A stretch of 64,000 nt of DNA from Pollutimonas bauzanensis_A (GCF_040393045.1 NZ_JBEBUX010000004.1:1-64000); one strand, 5' to 3'. Positions 8,607 through 16,371 are shown, counted from the stretch's first letter. A program made the numbers and translations. Notes: generated by a model not told the origin, from the letters alone.

Positions 8607-9338
8607 ATGGCTGAATTAATGAACCGAGACGAATTTCGCACGGCACTGGAAACTGCCATTAAAGGGAAAAGCGCCAATGCATCACCCTTTAGCATTGCCT
8701 GGGCCAGCGGTAAGCTCAGTCGCGAACACCTGGCGCGCTGGGCGGAAAACCATTATCACTACGTAGGGCCATTTGCTGATTACCTGGCCTACGTTTACGC
8801 ACGGACTCCCGATCAATACACGGAAGCCAAAGATTTTCTTCTTGCCAATATGTACGAAGAAGAAATCGGTGGCGATCGCCATACCGATCTGCTGGTTCGC
8901 TTTGCCGAAGCCTGCGGCACCACGCGCGAACGGGTTGTCAATCCGGACAACATGTCGCCCACGACGCGCGCCTTGCAATCATGGTGTTATGCCGTTGCCA
9001 TGCGTGAAGATCCCATCGTCGCTGTGGCCGGGCTTGTAGTTGGGCTAGAGTCCCAGGTGCCTTCGATTTATCGCAAACAGACCCCGACTTTGCGCGACAA
9101 GTACGGTTTTAACGATGAAGAGGTCGAATTCTTCGATTTGCACATCGTTTCCGACGAGATCCACGGCGAGCGCGGCTATCAAATCGTTCTAGAGCACGCC
9201 AACACTGTCGACCTGCAGCAGCGTTGCTTGAAGATATGCCGGATCGGCGCCGAAATGCGCTTGTTGTACACAACCGCGCTATACACCGACTACGTGCAGC
9301 AGGAAATCGCACTGGAAGAGCTTGAGCTTGCTGCTTGA
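8607..9338 (+). CDS. haem-oxygenase-like di-iron oxygenase (HDO / TenA-PqqC superfamily)
   Basis: A 243-residue all-helical protein of the TenA/PqqC superfamily. Six spaced residues match the dinuclear metal site of the HDO class (CADD, UndA, BesC, SznF): Glu85 and His92 (EEEIGGDRH), Glu148 (GLESQ), then His179, Asp183 and His186 in FFDLHIVSDEIHGERG. The E-x6-H and H-x3-D-x2-H spacings agree with CADD. PqqC and thiaminase II lack this full set, so an O2-dependent oxidation of an amino- or carboxylic-acid-like substrate is likely. ATG preceded by AAGGA. First gene of an operon with an aldehyde dehydrogenase, and an electron-transfer chain lies downstream. Confidence 0.85.
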   Translation: MAELMNRDEFRTALETAIKGKSANASPFSIAWASGKLSREHLARWAENHYHYVGPFADYLAYVYARTPDQYTEAKDFLLANMYEEEIGGDRHTDLLVRFAEACGTTRERVVNPDNMSPTTRALQSWCYAVAMREDPIVAVAGLVVGLESQVPSIYRKQTPTLRDKYGFNDEEVEFFDLHIVSDEIHGERGYQIVLEHANTVDLQQRCLKICRIGAEMRLLYTTALYTDYVQQEIALEELELAA

Positions 9339-9350
9339 TTCCAGGACTTA

Positions 9351-9386
9351 CCGGCAAGATGGCCGCTTTTGCGATCATCTTGCTGG
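9351..9386 (+). repeat. intercistronic hairpin between HDO and aldehyde dehydrogenase
   Basis: CCGGCAAGATG (9351-9361) pairs with CATCTTGCTGG (9376-9386), 10 of 11 bases, with a possible inner CGC-TTTT-GCG stem. There is no T-tract, so mRNA processing or stabilisation is more likely than termination. It sits just ahead of the GTG start region of the next gene. Confidence 0.6.
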
Positions 9387-9419
9387 CACGTTGTTGCCCG
9401 TATTGAAGGAAGCCTGACA

Positions 9420-10880
9420 GTGCAAGACTTAACAAACCACGTGTTTCAGAACTACATTGATGGCAAGTGGATTGCCAGTATTACTGGAAAAACCTACCAG
9501 AACGCCAGCCCGGCCGATACGCGCGATATCGTCGGAAACTTTCAAGACTCCAATGCTGATGACGCCGCCTTGGCAGTGAAAGCGGCCGAGGACGCCTTCC
9601 AGGGTTGGAAAAACACACCGGTATCCAAGCGGGCCAAGATATTATTGGCTGCCGCTGACTACTTGCAGGCGCATGCGGATCAAATCGCAGAAGAGCTGAC
9701 CCGCGAAGAAGGCAAGGCATTGAGCCTTAGCCGCGATGAAGTCCTGCGTTCAGCGCAAACCATACGCTTCTACGCGGTAGAAGGGCAGACATTTACCGGC
9801 GAGACCTTTCCGCAAGACGATCCCGACATGGTTGTATACACCCAGCGTGAACCGCTGGGCGTGGTGACGGTGATTTCACCGTGGAATTTCCCTATTTCCA
9901 TCCCGTCCCGAAAAATAGCGCCGGCCTTAATCATGGGTAATACCGTGGTTTTCAAGCCGTCCACCGATGCGCCGCTCAGCGGATATCGTCTGGCTGAGGC
10001 CTTTGTCGAAGCCGGTATCCCGCCGGGTGTATTGAACTTCATTACCGGTCGTGCATCGGCCGTAGGCAAGACCATTACCGAATCATCCGCGATTCGAGCA
10101 GTATCGTTTACCGGATCGACCGCGGCTGGGGAATTCATACATCGCTCCGTCAGCATGACTACCCGGACTCAAATGGAGTTGGGCGGCAAGAACCCGCTGA
10201 TTGTCCTGGCCGATGCTGATCTGGACAAGGCGGTCGACCTGGCCATCAAGGGTGGCTTTTCGCTGAGCGGCCAGGCCTGCACCGGCACCAGCCGCATATT
10301 GGTCGAATCGCCAGTCAAACAGGCTTTCACAGACAAACTCGTTGCCAAAGTTCAGGCATTGAAGGTCGGTAATGGCTTGAAGCCAGGCTTCGATCTTGGC
10401 CCGTTGGCGACATCCGCTCAGCTTGATAATGTCTTGTCCTATATAGCAGTGGGCAAGGCTGAAGCCAAGCACTTAATTGGCGGAGACCGCTTGACGGGCG
10501 AAGAGTTCGATCACGGTTATTACGTCAGTCCGGCAGTTTTCACTGACGTCACACAAGACATGCGTATTGCCCGGGAAGAGATTTTCGGGCCGGTCATTGC
10601 CATTATCGAAGTGGCTGATTATGAAGATGCCATTGCAAAAGCCAATGACACTGAATATGGCCTTTCGGCGGCGATTGCCACGAACAATGCGGTATATGCC
10701 CATCGCTTTGCCAATGATATCCAGTCCGGCACGGTAAAGATCAACCGGACGACGACAGGGAACTTGATCAATGCACCGTTTGGCGGCCTGAAGCGCTCCA
10801 GTACTTCAACGTTCAGGGAGTCCGGGCGCGTGGGACTAGAGTTTTATACACAGACCAAGACCGTTTACAGAGCGGGCTAA
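9420..10880 (+). CDS. NAD(P)-dependent aldehyde dehydrogenase
   Basis: A 486-residue ALDH-superfamily enzyme oxidising an aldehyde to a carboxylate. The cofactor and catalytic motifs are intact: VISPWNFPIS, VFKPSTDAPLSG, FTGSTAAGEFIH, the general base in MELGGKNPLIVL, the nucleophilic Cys in SGQACTGTSRIL, and EEIFGPVIAI. The GTG at 9420 was chosen because GAAGGAAG lies just upstream and the protein then starts near the family's usual FQNYIDGKW; an ATG at 9369 has no ribosome site. Directly follows the HDO gene, so it probably oxidises the aldehyde that the HDO reaction yields. A terminator-like hairpin overlaps its stop codon. Confidence 0.92.
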   Translation: MQDLTNHVFQNYIDGKWIASITGKTYQNASPADTRDIVGNFQDSNADDAALAVKAAEDAFQGWKNTPVSKRAKILLAAADYLQAHADQIAEELTREEGKALSLSRDEVLRSAQTIRFYAVEGQTFTGETFPQDDPDMVVYTQREPLGVVTVISPWNFPISIPSRKIAPALIMGNTVVFKPSTDAPLSGYRLAEAFVEAGIPPGVLNFITGRASAVGKTITESSAIRAVSFTGSTAAGEFIHRSVSMTTRTQMELGGKNPLIVLADADLDKAVDLAIKGGFSLSGQACTGTSRILVESPVKQAFTDKLVAKVQALKVGNGLKPGFDLGPLATSAQLDNVLSYIAVGKAEAKHLIGGDRLTGEEFDHGYYVSPAVFTDVTQDMRIAREEIFGPVIAIIEVADYEDAIAKANDTEYGLSAAIATNNAVYAHRFANDIQSGTVKINRTTTGNLINAPFGGLKRSSTSTFRESGRVGLEFYTQTKTVYRAG

Positions 10881-10915
10881 GACTGATCAGCGGTGCGCTG
10901 TAGCCCGCGTTTTTT
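10872..10915 (+). terminator. Rho-independent terminator overlapping the ALDH stop
   Basis: GCGGGCTA (10872-10879) pairs perfectly with TAGCCCGC (10901-10908), followed by G and six T. The stem includes the end of the aldehyde dehydrogenase coding sequence. The next gene starts only 21 bp later, so this probably attenuates rather than ends the operon. Confidence 0.7.
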
Positions 10916-10936
10916 GAATTCAAGATGAGGTTGGCA

Positions 10937-11416
10937 ATGAAAAATATTGTACGTTTGGAAGTAGAGGAAGCGCGTTTGATGGTGGACGCGGCCGTTGCCA
11001 AATCCAAGGAAATCGGCGTGCTAGAAACGATATGTGTTGTGGATGAAGGCGGTTTTCCCATCATTCTGGAACGTATGAACGGCGCACGTATCACCGGGCC
11101 GCAAATCGCCTGGAATAAAGCATTTACCGCTGCGGGACACAAACGTTCGACCCATTTGTTCACCACCCCCCCTAATGGGCCGGCTTTGCCTGGGAACGAG
11201 GCCTTTGGTATTCAGCTCAGCTTTGAAGGCCGATTTGCCGCTTTTGTGGGGGGGTTCCCGATTGTGGTCAACGACGAGGTCATAGGCGGCATAGGCCTGA
11301 GCGGCGGCAATGGCGAGCAGGACACCAAGGCAGGCCTGGCCGGGCTGCAGGCTTTGGCCGATGCGCTGGCGGACAAGGGTATGAAAGTATTGGTCCAGGC
11401 CGATATCAAGAAGTAA
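10937..11416 (+). CDS. GlcG/HbpS-family (DUF336) protein
   Basis: A 159-residue protein of the GlcG/HbpS family, small alpha/beta proteins found beside many oxidative catabolic genes; some bind haem or cobalamin, and most have no proven role. Family features are CVVDEGGFPIILERMNGA near the N-terminus, the WNKAFTAAGHKRST helix, and FVGGFPIVVNDEVIGGIGLSGG. The ATG at 10937 has GAGG at the right spacing; the earlier ATG at 10925 has none. No signal peptide. It lies between the terminator-like hairpin after the ALDH gene and the reductase gene, so readthrough or reinitiation would be needed for its expression. Confidence 0.85.
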   Translation: MKNIVRLEVEEARLMVDAAVAKSKEIGVLETICVVDEGGFPIILERMNGARITGPQIAWNKAFTAAGHKRSTHLFTTPPNGPALPGNEAFGIQLSFEGRFAAFVGGFPIVVNDEVIGGIGLSGGNGEQDTKAGLAGLQALADALADKGMKVLVQADIKK

Positions 11417-11426
11417 GTTTTTTCTT

Positions 11427-11458
11427 TGCATACCAGCGCGCGATTTTGCTGGTATGCA
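11427..11458 (+). repeat. intercistronic hairpin before the reductase gene
   Basis: TGCATACCAGC (11427-11437) and GCTGGTATGCA (11448-11458) form a perfect 11-bp stem with a 10-nt loop. It ends one base before the CAGGAGC ribosome site of the reductase gene, so it could tune reductase translation or mRNA decay. There is no T-tract after it. Confidence 0.65.
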
Positions 11459-11473
11459 GCAGGAGCGAAAATC

Positions 11474-12490
11474 ATGTCATATCACGTTTGTATTGCGGAA
11501 ACCGATGATGCCTTCGAAGTGGGCGATGATGAGTCCATTCTCGAGGCGGCCATACGCGCCAACGTCAATATGGCGCATGAATGCCAGTTTGGGGGATGCG
11601 GCACTTGTCGTATAAAGCTGCTGGAGGGGTCAGTTCGCTATGACGAGTTCCCCATGGCGCTTACCGAGGAAGAGCATGCGGAAGGCTACGCACTGGCATG
11701 CCAGGCTCGCCCAAACACTGATGTTGTAATCAGCGCGGCAGCCAAAGGCATGGAGTTTGCCCCTGCTGTTGTTGTCGATGCCAAGGTGAAAAGCATCGTA
11801 CCGCTGACGGCCGATATTGCCCATCTGACGCTGCAATTATCCGAGCAGACGCCCCTGGACTACAGGCCCGGCCAGTATATGAATATTTTGCTTCAGGACG
11901 GGAGCACGCGCAGCTTTTCCATGGCGTCGGCAAGTTTGCCGGACAATATGCTGGACTTCCATATACGTCGTATCGAAGGCGGTTACTTTACCGGCGAATT
12001 ACTGGCTGCGATGCAGCCGCAGATGCCGTTGAGTCTGGAGATCCCGCTGGGAACGTTCTGCTATCACGAGGATGATTGGCGACCGTTAGTTATGGTGGCA
12101 ACTGGCACAGGCCTTGCACCTATCAAAGCCATCCTTGAGTCGTTGCTGGATAACGACGATTGTCCACCGGTGTCCCTTTACTGGGGCATGCGTACCGAAG
12201 CCGATCTGTATTTGTGCCAGGAAATCGAATCTTGGCGTGAAAGGCTGTACGAATTCAATTTTGTGCCCGTGCTGTCACGTGCGGATGCCGCTTGGGAAGG
12301 GCGCCGGGGCCATGTACAGCATGCTGTAGTCGAAGACTTTGATGACTTATCCGAGCATGCAGTTTATTTGTGCGGTTCGCCAGACATGATTACAGAGGCG
12401 AAATCCCTTTTTTCGGGGCGCGGTGCAAGCCTGGACTATATGTATTCCGACAGCTTCACGTTTCAGAAGCCAGTGGCTTTAGTCGCTTAA
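11474..12490 (+). CDS. 2Fe-2S / FAD / NAD(P)H oxidoreductase (oxygenase reductase)
   Basis: A 338-residue three-domain reductase: a plant-type 2Fe-2S domain (CQFGGCGTC with a later Cys in LACQA, residues 1-95), an FAD domain (YRPGQYMNI, RSFSMAS), and an NAD(P)H domain (VMVATGTGLAPIKAIL, YLCGSPDM). This is the layout of reductase components of benzoate, phenol or naphthalene oxygenases. It passes electrons from NAD(P)H to an oxygenase or ferredoxin; here the HDO upstream or the two ferredoxins downstream are the likely acceptors. The ATG at 11474 follows CAGGAGCG; an upstream in-frame ATG at 11426 lies within the hairpin region. Confidence 0.9.
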   Translation: MSYHVCIAETDDAFEVGDDESILEAAIRANVNMAHECQFGGCGTCRIKLLEGSVRYDEFPMALTEEEHAEGYALACQARPNTDVVISAAAKGMEFAPAVVVDAKVKSIVPLTADIAHLTLQLSEQTPLDYRPGQYMNILLQDGSTRSFSMASASLPDNMLDFHIRRIEGGYFTGELLAAMQPQMPLSLEIPLGTFCYHEDDWRPLVMVATGTGLAPIKAILESLLDNDDCPPVSLYWGMRTEADLYLCQEIESWRERLYEFNFVPVLSRADAAWEGRRGHVQHAVVEDFDDLSEHAVYLCGSPDMITEAKSLFSGRGASLDYMYSDSFTFQKPVALVA

Positions 12491-12515
12491 TACGCTGTAT
12501 ACCTAACTTTTTTGA

Positions 12516-12713
12516 TCAGACTGCGTGGCACGCCGAATCATGGCGTTCCGCGTTTTGGTCGTTTTTGCCGGCTGCGGCCTTTTTCCCGAATAGCCCTTTG
12601 AACGAGAACGGAAACAGTGGGATGCTGCGCCGCAATGCTGCACGACCTTTGAAATGGACAAGCAACTGTTGGCCAACTGGGGTGTTGCTGTAGTAATTTA
12701 ATTCGTTTTCCAT
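12516..12713 (-). CDS. possible small basic protein, unrecognised
   Basis: A 65-residue frame starting MENELNYYSNTPVGQQ, with a basic middle (KGLFGKKAAAGK) and no family that I recognise. Its ATG has only a weak ribosome site (TAGGTATAAACC), but GGTATAC lies about 30 bp upstream, similar to the sites that flank the other genes of this block. It is opposite in direction to its neighbours. It may equally be a chance frame. Confidence 0.22.
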   Translation of the reverse strand: MENELNYYSNTPVGQQLLVHFKGRAALRRSIPLFPFSFKGLFGKKAAAGKNDQNAERHDSACHAV

Positions 12714-12947
12714 GGTTTATACCTATTGCGTAATGGTTTAAGTATACCATTTTAGGTTGCGATGCGCCAATATGGGCTGTTTTTGCCCTGTTTAGTAGAT
12801 TGAATACACAGGCTGCCATTGTGCTGCCGCACTACTTTTAATGCCTTGATATAAATCATATTTGTTTATCAGCGAGGTGCTCCCGAGCGTTGCCATGGCA
12901 GCAGCATGCATGCTGCTTTAGCGCTGGCACCCTGATCGCTGCTCTGT

Positions 12948-13001
12948 GGGTGCTTTCCCTTAGAGATTTCAATCTATAAACGGTATACAATATTCTAAAT
13001 T
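12948..13001. promoter_or_regulatory. putative GntR operator/promoter module D
   Basis: GGGTGCTTTCCCTTAG (12948-12963) is followed 19 bp later by GTATACAATATTCTAAATT (12983-13001). The upstream 16-mer AAACGGTATACAATAT matches module C, and the downstream TTCTAAATT matches module A. It lies about 110 bp before the first ferredoxin gene. Confidence 0.62.
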
Positions 13002-13110
13002 GGGTCTGCGATAGATTGTTGACGAGATTCTCGTCATTTATCGCTTGGCATCGCTAGGGTACGCAAGCCTTTGCGCTCTTGTTTTTAGAATTTTGCGGTG
13101 AGCTTACAAA

Positions 13111-13431
13111 ATGCCTACAGTTGTTTTCCACAAAGCCGGCCAGACATATACCGAAGTTGTTAAAGACAACACTAATCTGGTTGTGCGTGCCGGCATCAAA
13201 CAGTTTCCCTATCCCAACCTGAAATATCAGTGCGGCATGGGTAAATGTGCCACATGCGCTTGCCGGATTATTTCCGGTGCGGAGCACCTGCCGCCCGTCA
13301 ACTGGAAAGAAAAGAAGCAGTTGGGCGAGCGCGTCGAACAGGGATACAGGCTGGTGTGCCAGCTGTGGTTAACCCATGACATTGAATTGACACAAGATGT
13401 CGCGCCGGTGCTTGCACCCGCCGCCAATTAA
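13111..13431 (+). CDS. plant-type 2Fe-2S ferredoxin 1
   Basis: A 106-residue soluble ferredoxin. Cluster ligands are C-x4-C-x2-C in YQCGMGKCATCACRI plus a distal Cys in YRLVCQLW. Plant-type ferredoxins carry single electrons from a flavin reductase to an oxygenase. The N-terminal half (VVRAGIKQFPYPNLKY) is less usual than in standard ferredoxins. First gene of a compact group of four (ferredoxin, 109-residue protein, ferredoxin, cyclodeaminase-family enzyme) behind operator module D. The reductase at 11474 is the probable donor. Confidence 0.88.
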   Translation: MPTVVFHKAGQTYTEVVKDNTNLVVRAGIKQFPYPNLKYQCGMGKCATCACRIISGAEHLPPVNWKEKKQLGERVEQGYRLVCQLWLTHDIELTQDVAPVLAPAAN

Positions 13432-13443
13432 CGAGGCTTGTTT

Positions 13444-13773
13444 ATGTATGTAATTCTAGTAAGCAAGCCAGGCAAATATCATAGCGAAGTCGGGCCCGAG
13501 GCGAAAGTTATCGAGTCGTACGAGTACCGCTTCTACGGAAAAATCAAAGCCGTCTACCAGCTAGCCCAGTTGGATAACGAAACTCGGGTCCGCATTACAG
13601 AGGACGATCCACCCTACATCGTCAACAACGTACCTTCCAAATTCCTGGAAAAATTCGACACGATTGAGCAGGCGCGAGCCGAACTAGAACATCTGGCGGC
13701 ATACGGCGGCCAAGATGCGGCGCTGGTGCGCTGCGATAACGAACGCGCTACAGGAATAATTAACCATGGTTGA
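13444..13773 (+). CDS. unrecognised 109-residue protein between two ferredoxins
   Basis: A soluble protein of 109 residues from the ATG at 13444 (CGAGG upstream). I do not recognise a family. It has a strongly patterned core: MYVILVSKPGKYHSE at the N-terminus, then YEYRFYGKIKAVYQLAQL, an ITEDDPPYIVNNVPSKFLEKF segment and a helical tail rich in Ala and Glu. A single Cys near the C-terminus, no signal peptide and no membrane segment. Its stop overlaps the next ferredoxin start by 8 bp, so it is translated together with both ferredoxins; it could be an oxygenase subunit, a small effector protein or a ferredoxin partner. Confidence 0.8.
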   Translation: MYVILVSKPGKYHSEVGPEAKVIESYEYRFYGKIKAVYQLAQLDNETRVRITEDDPPYIVNNVPSKFLEKFDTIEQARAELEHLAAYGGQDAALVRCDNERATGIINHG

Positions 13774-14044
13774 AATTACCTTTATCAACAACGGTGGCCT
13801 GGTCGCTGCTGCTCCCGAAAACAGTAACCTACTGCGCGTGTCGATCAAGGAAAAAGGCGGTATCCCTTTCAAATGCGGAGGCGGCCTCTGCGGAACTTGC
13901 AAGTGTCATATCGATGAGGGCATTGAAAACACGGACAAGATCAAGCCCAAAGAGCGTAAGCACCTGAAGCCCGAAGATTTTGAAAACGGCTATCGCATGG
14001 CCTGCCAGACGTTTGTGACGGGAAACATCAAAGTTTCGTGGTAA
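13766..14044 (+). CDS. plant-type 2Fe-2S ferredoxin 2
   Basis: A 92-residue ferredoxin with cluster ligands in KCGGGLCGTCKCHI (C-x4-C-x2-C) and a distal Cys in YRMACQTF. The NGYRMACQTFVTGNIKV tail is typical of bacterial plant-type ferredoxins in oxygenase systems. It differs clearly from ferredoxin 1, so the two are not a recent duplication. It overlaps the preceding gene by 8 bp, so its translation is coupled. Confidence 0.88.
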   Translation: MVEITFINNGGLVAAAPENSNLLRVSIKEKGGIPFKCGGGLCGTCKCHIDEGIENTDKIKPKERKHLKPEDFENGYRMACQTFVTGNIKVSW

Positions 14045-14064
14045 TTCAGTAAGGAAGCTCCTTT

Positions 14065-14997
14065 ATGTTGCATATCTCTGATGAGATGGTGAATGCAGTC
14101 GTGACCGCGCCCGACGCGCAGGAAGTGCTGCTCGCGGCTTTCCTCGGCTATGCCGATGGCCGTGCCTCGATGCAGAAACGTATTCGAACCGAGGCGGATG
14201 GCGTGAAGCTTTCTACGCTGGGCGCGGTTATCCCTGGCCAGGAGGTCGCAGGGGCTAAAGTCTACACAACGATAAATGGTCAGTTCTCTTTCGTGATCTT
14301 GTTGTTCTCTGCGAAAGATGGGCGTCCCTTGGCAACGTTCGATGCCGCCGCTTTGACACGCATACGAACCGCCGCATGTACAGTGTTGCTTGCAAAGAAA
14401 CTGGCGCGTCGTTCGGCAACAACTATGGGGTTGTTTGGAGCGGGCGTCCAGGGGTTCGAGCATGCCATTCAACTGACACGTGAATTCGGGCTGAAGCAGA
14501 TTCTGGTTTGCGATCCGTATGCGCCCGCCGATATTGCCAGTCGACTGGCTGAGGCATCGGGAGCGGATGTCCGAATAGCCGCGGCAGACGACACTGCGGC
14601 CAATTCCGATATTCTGGTTACGGCTTCGCGCTCTACAACACCGCTTTTTTCCGGCGAGCTATTGCGTCCAGGTACGTTTGTTGCGGCCATCGGGTCAAGC
14701 TTGCCGACCACGCGCGAGCTGGATGACGACGCCATTGCGAAGGCGAAAGCCATTGTTATCGAATGGCGTCAACAGTCGCTAGAAGAAGCGGGCGATTTAA
14801 TCCTTGCCGATCCCGTAGCGTTGGCGGACGAGAAAGTGATCGAGGTTGCACACGTGTTGGCCGGAACCAGCCTAGGCCGGGAATCGGAAGATGATATTTT
14901 CATCTACAAATCGGTAGGGGTCGGCCTGGAAGATATCGCGTTGGCTGGCCACGCGTACCGCCAGGTAGCCAAGCTTCAGGGCTTGGCATTGCCATGA
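14065..14997 (+). CDS. ornithine cyclodeaminase / mu-crystallin family protein
   Basis: A 310-residue NAD(P)-binding protein of the ornithine cyclodeaminase/mu-crystallin family. The Rossmann motif MGLFGAGVQGFEHAIQL (about residues 117-133) and the upstream RIRTAACTVLLAKKLA helix are characteristic. Members deaminate ornithine, reduce cyclic imines such as piperideine- or pyrroline-2-carboxylate, or form alanine or opine-like products, so an imine or keto/amino acid substrate fits a pathway starting with an amino compound. Its AAGGA ribosome site (14051) can pair with TCCTT (14059-14063), a small stem that may limit translation. Convergent with the next gene. Confidence 0.85.
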   Translation: MLHISDEMVNAVVTAPDAQEVLLAAFLGYADGRASMQKRIRTEADGVKLSTLGAVIPGQEVAGAKVYTTINGQFSFVILLFSAKDGRPLATFDAAALTRIRTAACTVLLAKKLARRSATTMGLFGAGVQGFEHAIQLTREFGLKQILVCDPYAPADIASRLAEASGADVRIAAADDTAANSDILVTASRSTTPLFSGELLRPGTFVAAIGSSLPTTRELDDDAIAKAKAIVIEWRQQSLEEAGDLILADPVALADEKVIEVAHVLAGTSLGRESEDDIFIYKSVGVGLEDIALAGHAYRQVAKLQGLALP

Positions 14998-15009
14998 CGG
15001 CAGGCAGGA

Positions 15010-16158
15010 TTACTTCAACAAGCGCCACTGACCGTCTTTGACGGTAATCATTTCTCGGCCGCGGTCGTCGAAGCCGCTATGGTCTTCCGGGGTCATGTTG
15101 TAGACGCCTTGCGTGCCTACCAATTCGTGCGTTTTTTCTAGGGCATCGCGCAGGGCGCTACGGAATTCAGGTGTGCCTGGCTTGGCTGACTTGGCCGCTA
15201 CGGGGATGGCTTGTTCAAGCAGCAGGCCAGCATCAAACACATTAGCCCCGAAGGTAGCCGGCGCGCTGCCATGCAGTTCCGTGTAGCGGGTGATGTAGTC
15301 TTGCGCGATGGCCTTGGAAGGATTGCTGTCGGCGATTTCCGGCAGCACCAGCATCAGCCCTGCCGCCAGAATCGTGCCTTCGACATCCTTGCCGCCCAGC
15401 TTAAGGAAGGCAGGCAAGGCCGCGCCATGGGTTTGGTAGAACTGGCCTTTGTAGCCTTGTTTGGCCAGTGTGGCTTGCGGCAGCACGGCAGCGGTACCTG
15501 TGCCGGCGATCAATACGGCGTCGGGCTTGGCGGCGAGAACTTTCAGCGCCTGGCCAGTTACCGAGCTATCGGAACGTACGTAGCGTTCAACCGCGACGAG
15601 CTTGATATTGTTTTGCGCAGCCAGGTCGCTAAAAACCTTAAGCCAGTTTTCCCCGTAGGCATCGTTAAAGCCGATGAAACCCGCGGTTTTCACGCCTGCG
15701 CCAACCATATGCTGGACCAAGGCCTTGGCAATAAGATCGTCATTCTGCGTGGTTTTGAAAACCCATTTTTTTTCGGGTGTCATGGGCAGAATGACGGAGG
15801 CAGTGCCGACGGGCGACAGCATCGGTGTGCCGGATTCGGCAATAAACTGGATAACCGCCATGGCATTGGGTGAGCCGGTAGGCCCGATGATGGCGTCGAC
15901 TTTTTCTTCAGTAATCAGCTTCTTGAAAATGGTGACTGACTGGGTGGGGTCGCTGGTGTCGTCCAGCGATATGTAGTCTACCGTCATATCGCCTATTTTC
16001 TTCGGCAACAAAGGAACGGTATTCTTTTGCGGGATGCCGACCATGGCGGTGGGGCCGCTTGCCGAGGTCACCACACCGATCTTGACTTGAGCCAATACGG
16101 GAGCAGCGCCAAGCGCAGCAAGCAGCGTCGTGGTTATTGCAAGCGTTTTGATCAACAT
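15010..16158 (-). CDS. LivK-type ABC substrate-binding protein
   Basis: A 382-residue periplasmic binding protein of the branched-chain amino acid (LivK) type. From the ATG at 16158, which has CGGAGA upstream, the signal peptide MLIKTLAITTTLLAALGA runs to a VLAQ cleavage region, followed by VKIGVVTSASGPTAMVGIP. A longer frame to 16284 would add a polar leader before the signal. No permease or ATPase gene adjoins it, so it is an orphan that must use a transporter encoded elsewhere. The ligand could be an amino acid, amide or aromatic acid. Confidence 0.88.
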   Translation of the reverse strand: MLIKTLAITTTLLAALGAAPVLAQVKIGVVTSASGPTAMVGIPQKNTVPLLPKKIGDMTVDYISLDDTSDPTQSVTIFKKLITEEKVDAIIGPTGSPNAMAVIQFIAESGTPMLSPVGTASVILPMTPEKKWVFKTTQNDDLIAKALVQHMVGAGVKTAGFIGFNDAYGENWLKVFSDLAAQNNIKLVAVERYVRSDSSVTGQALKVLAAKPDAVLIAGTGTAAVLPQATLAKQGYKGQFYQTHGAALPAFLKLGGKDVEGTILAAGLMLVLPEIADSNPSKAIAQDYITRYTELHGSAPATFGANVFDAGLLLEQAIPVAAKSAKPGTPEFRSALRDALEKTHELVGTQGVYNMTPEDHSGFDDRGREMITVKDGQWRLLK

Positions 16159-16371
16159 GGACAAGATTCTCCGAGAATGAAAAAAGGGGTGTAGGGCAGG
16201 CTGATGCAGGCGCCTTTGCCGCTCAAGCATAGTAGTGTAAACGGGCTGGCTGTTTGGGGGGTGCGCGATCTGCTGGATTTGCAAAAAATAGGTAAAAACA
16301 GGCTGAAATCATGAACTTTTTGCTGAAATCAGCCTCTTATTGATGTAAATGCACTTCGTCACGCTCAGGCA

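Larger units (their letters stand above)
12491..13110. other. 620-bp gap between reductase and ferredoxin genes
   Basis: Contains no clear large gene. It carries three GTATAC hexamers (12497, 12742, 12983); the last belongs to module D. Read on the minus strand, the first gives GTATACAGCGTATTA, close to the operator consensus. A possible small minus-strand frame (12516-12713) is listed separately. No terminator with a T-tract was found after the reductase gene. Confidence 0.5.

Noticed and set aside
15211..15873. Plus-strand 220-codon frame opposite the LivK-type gene
   Set aside because: Antisense shadow of a well-supported gene; no domain features and no ribosome site.
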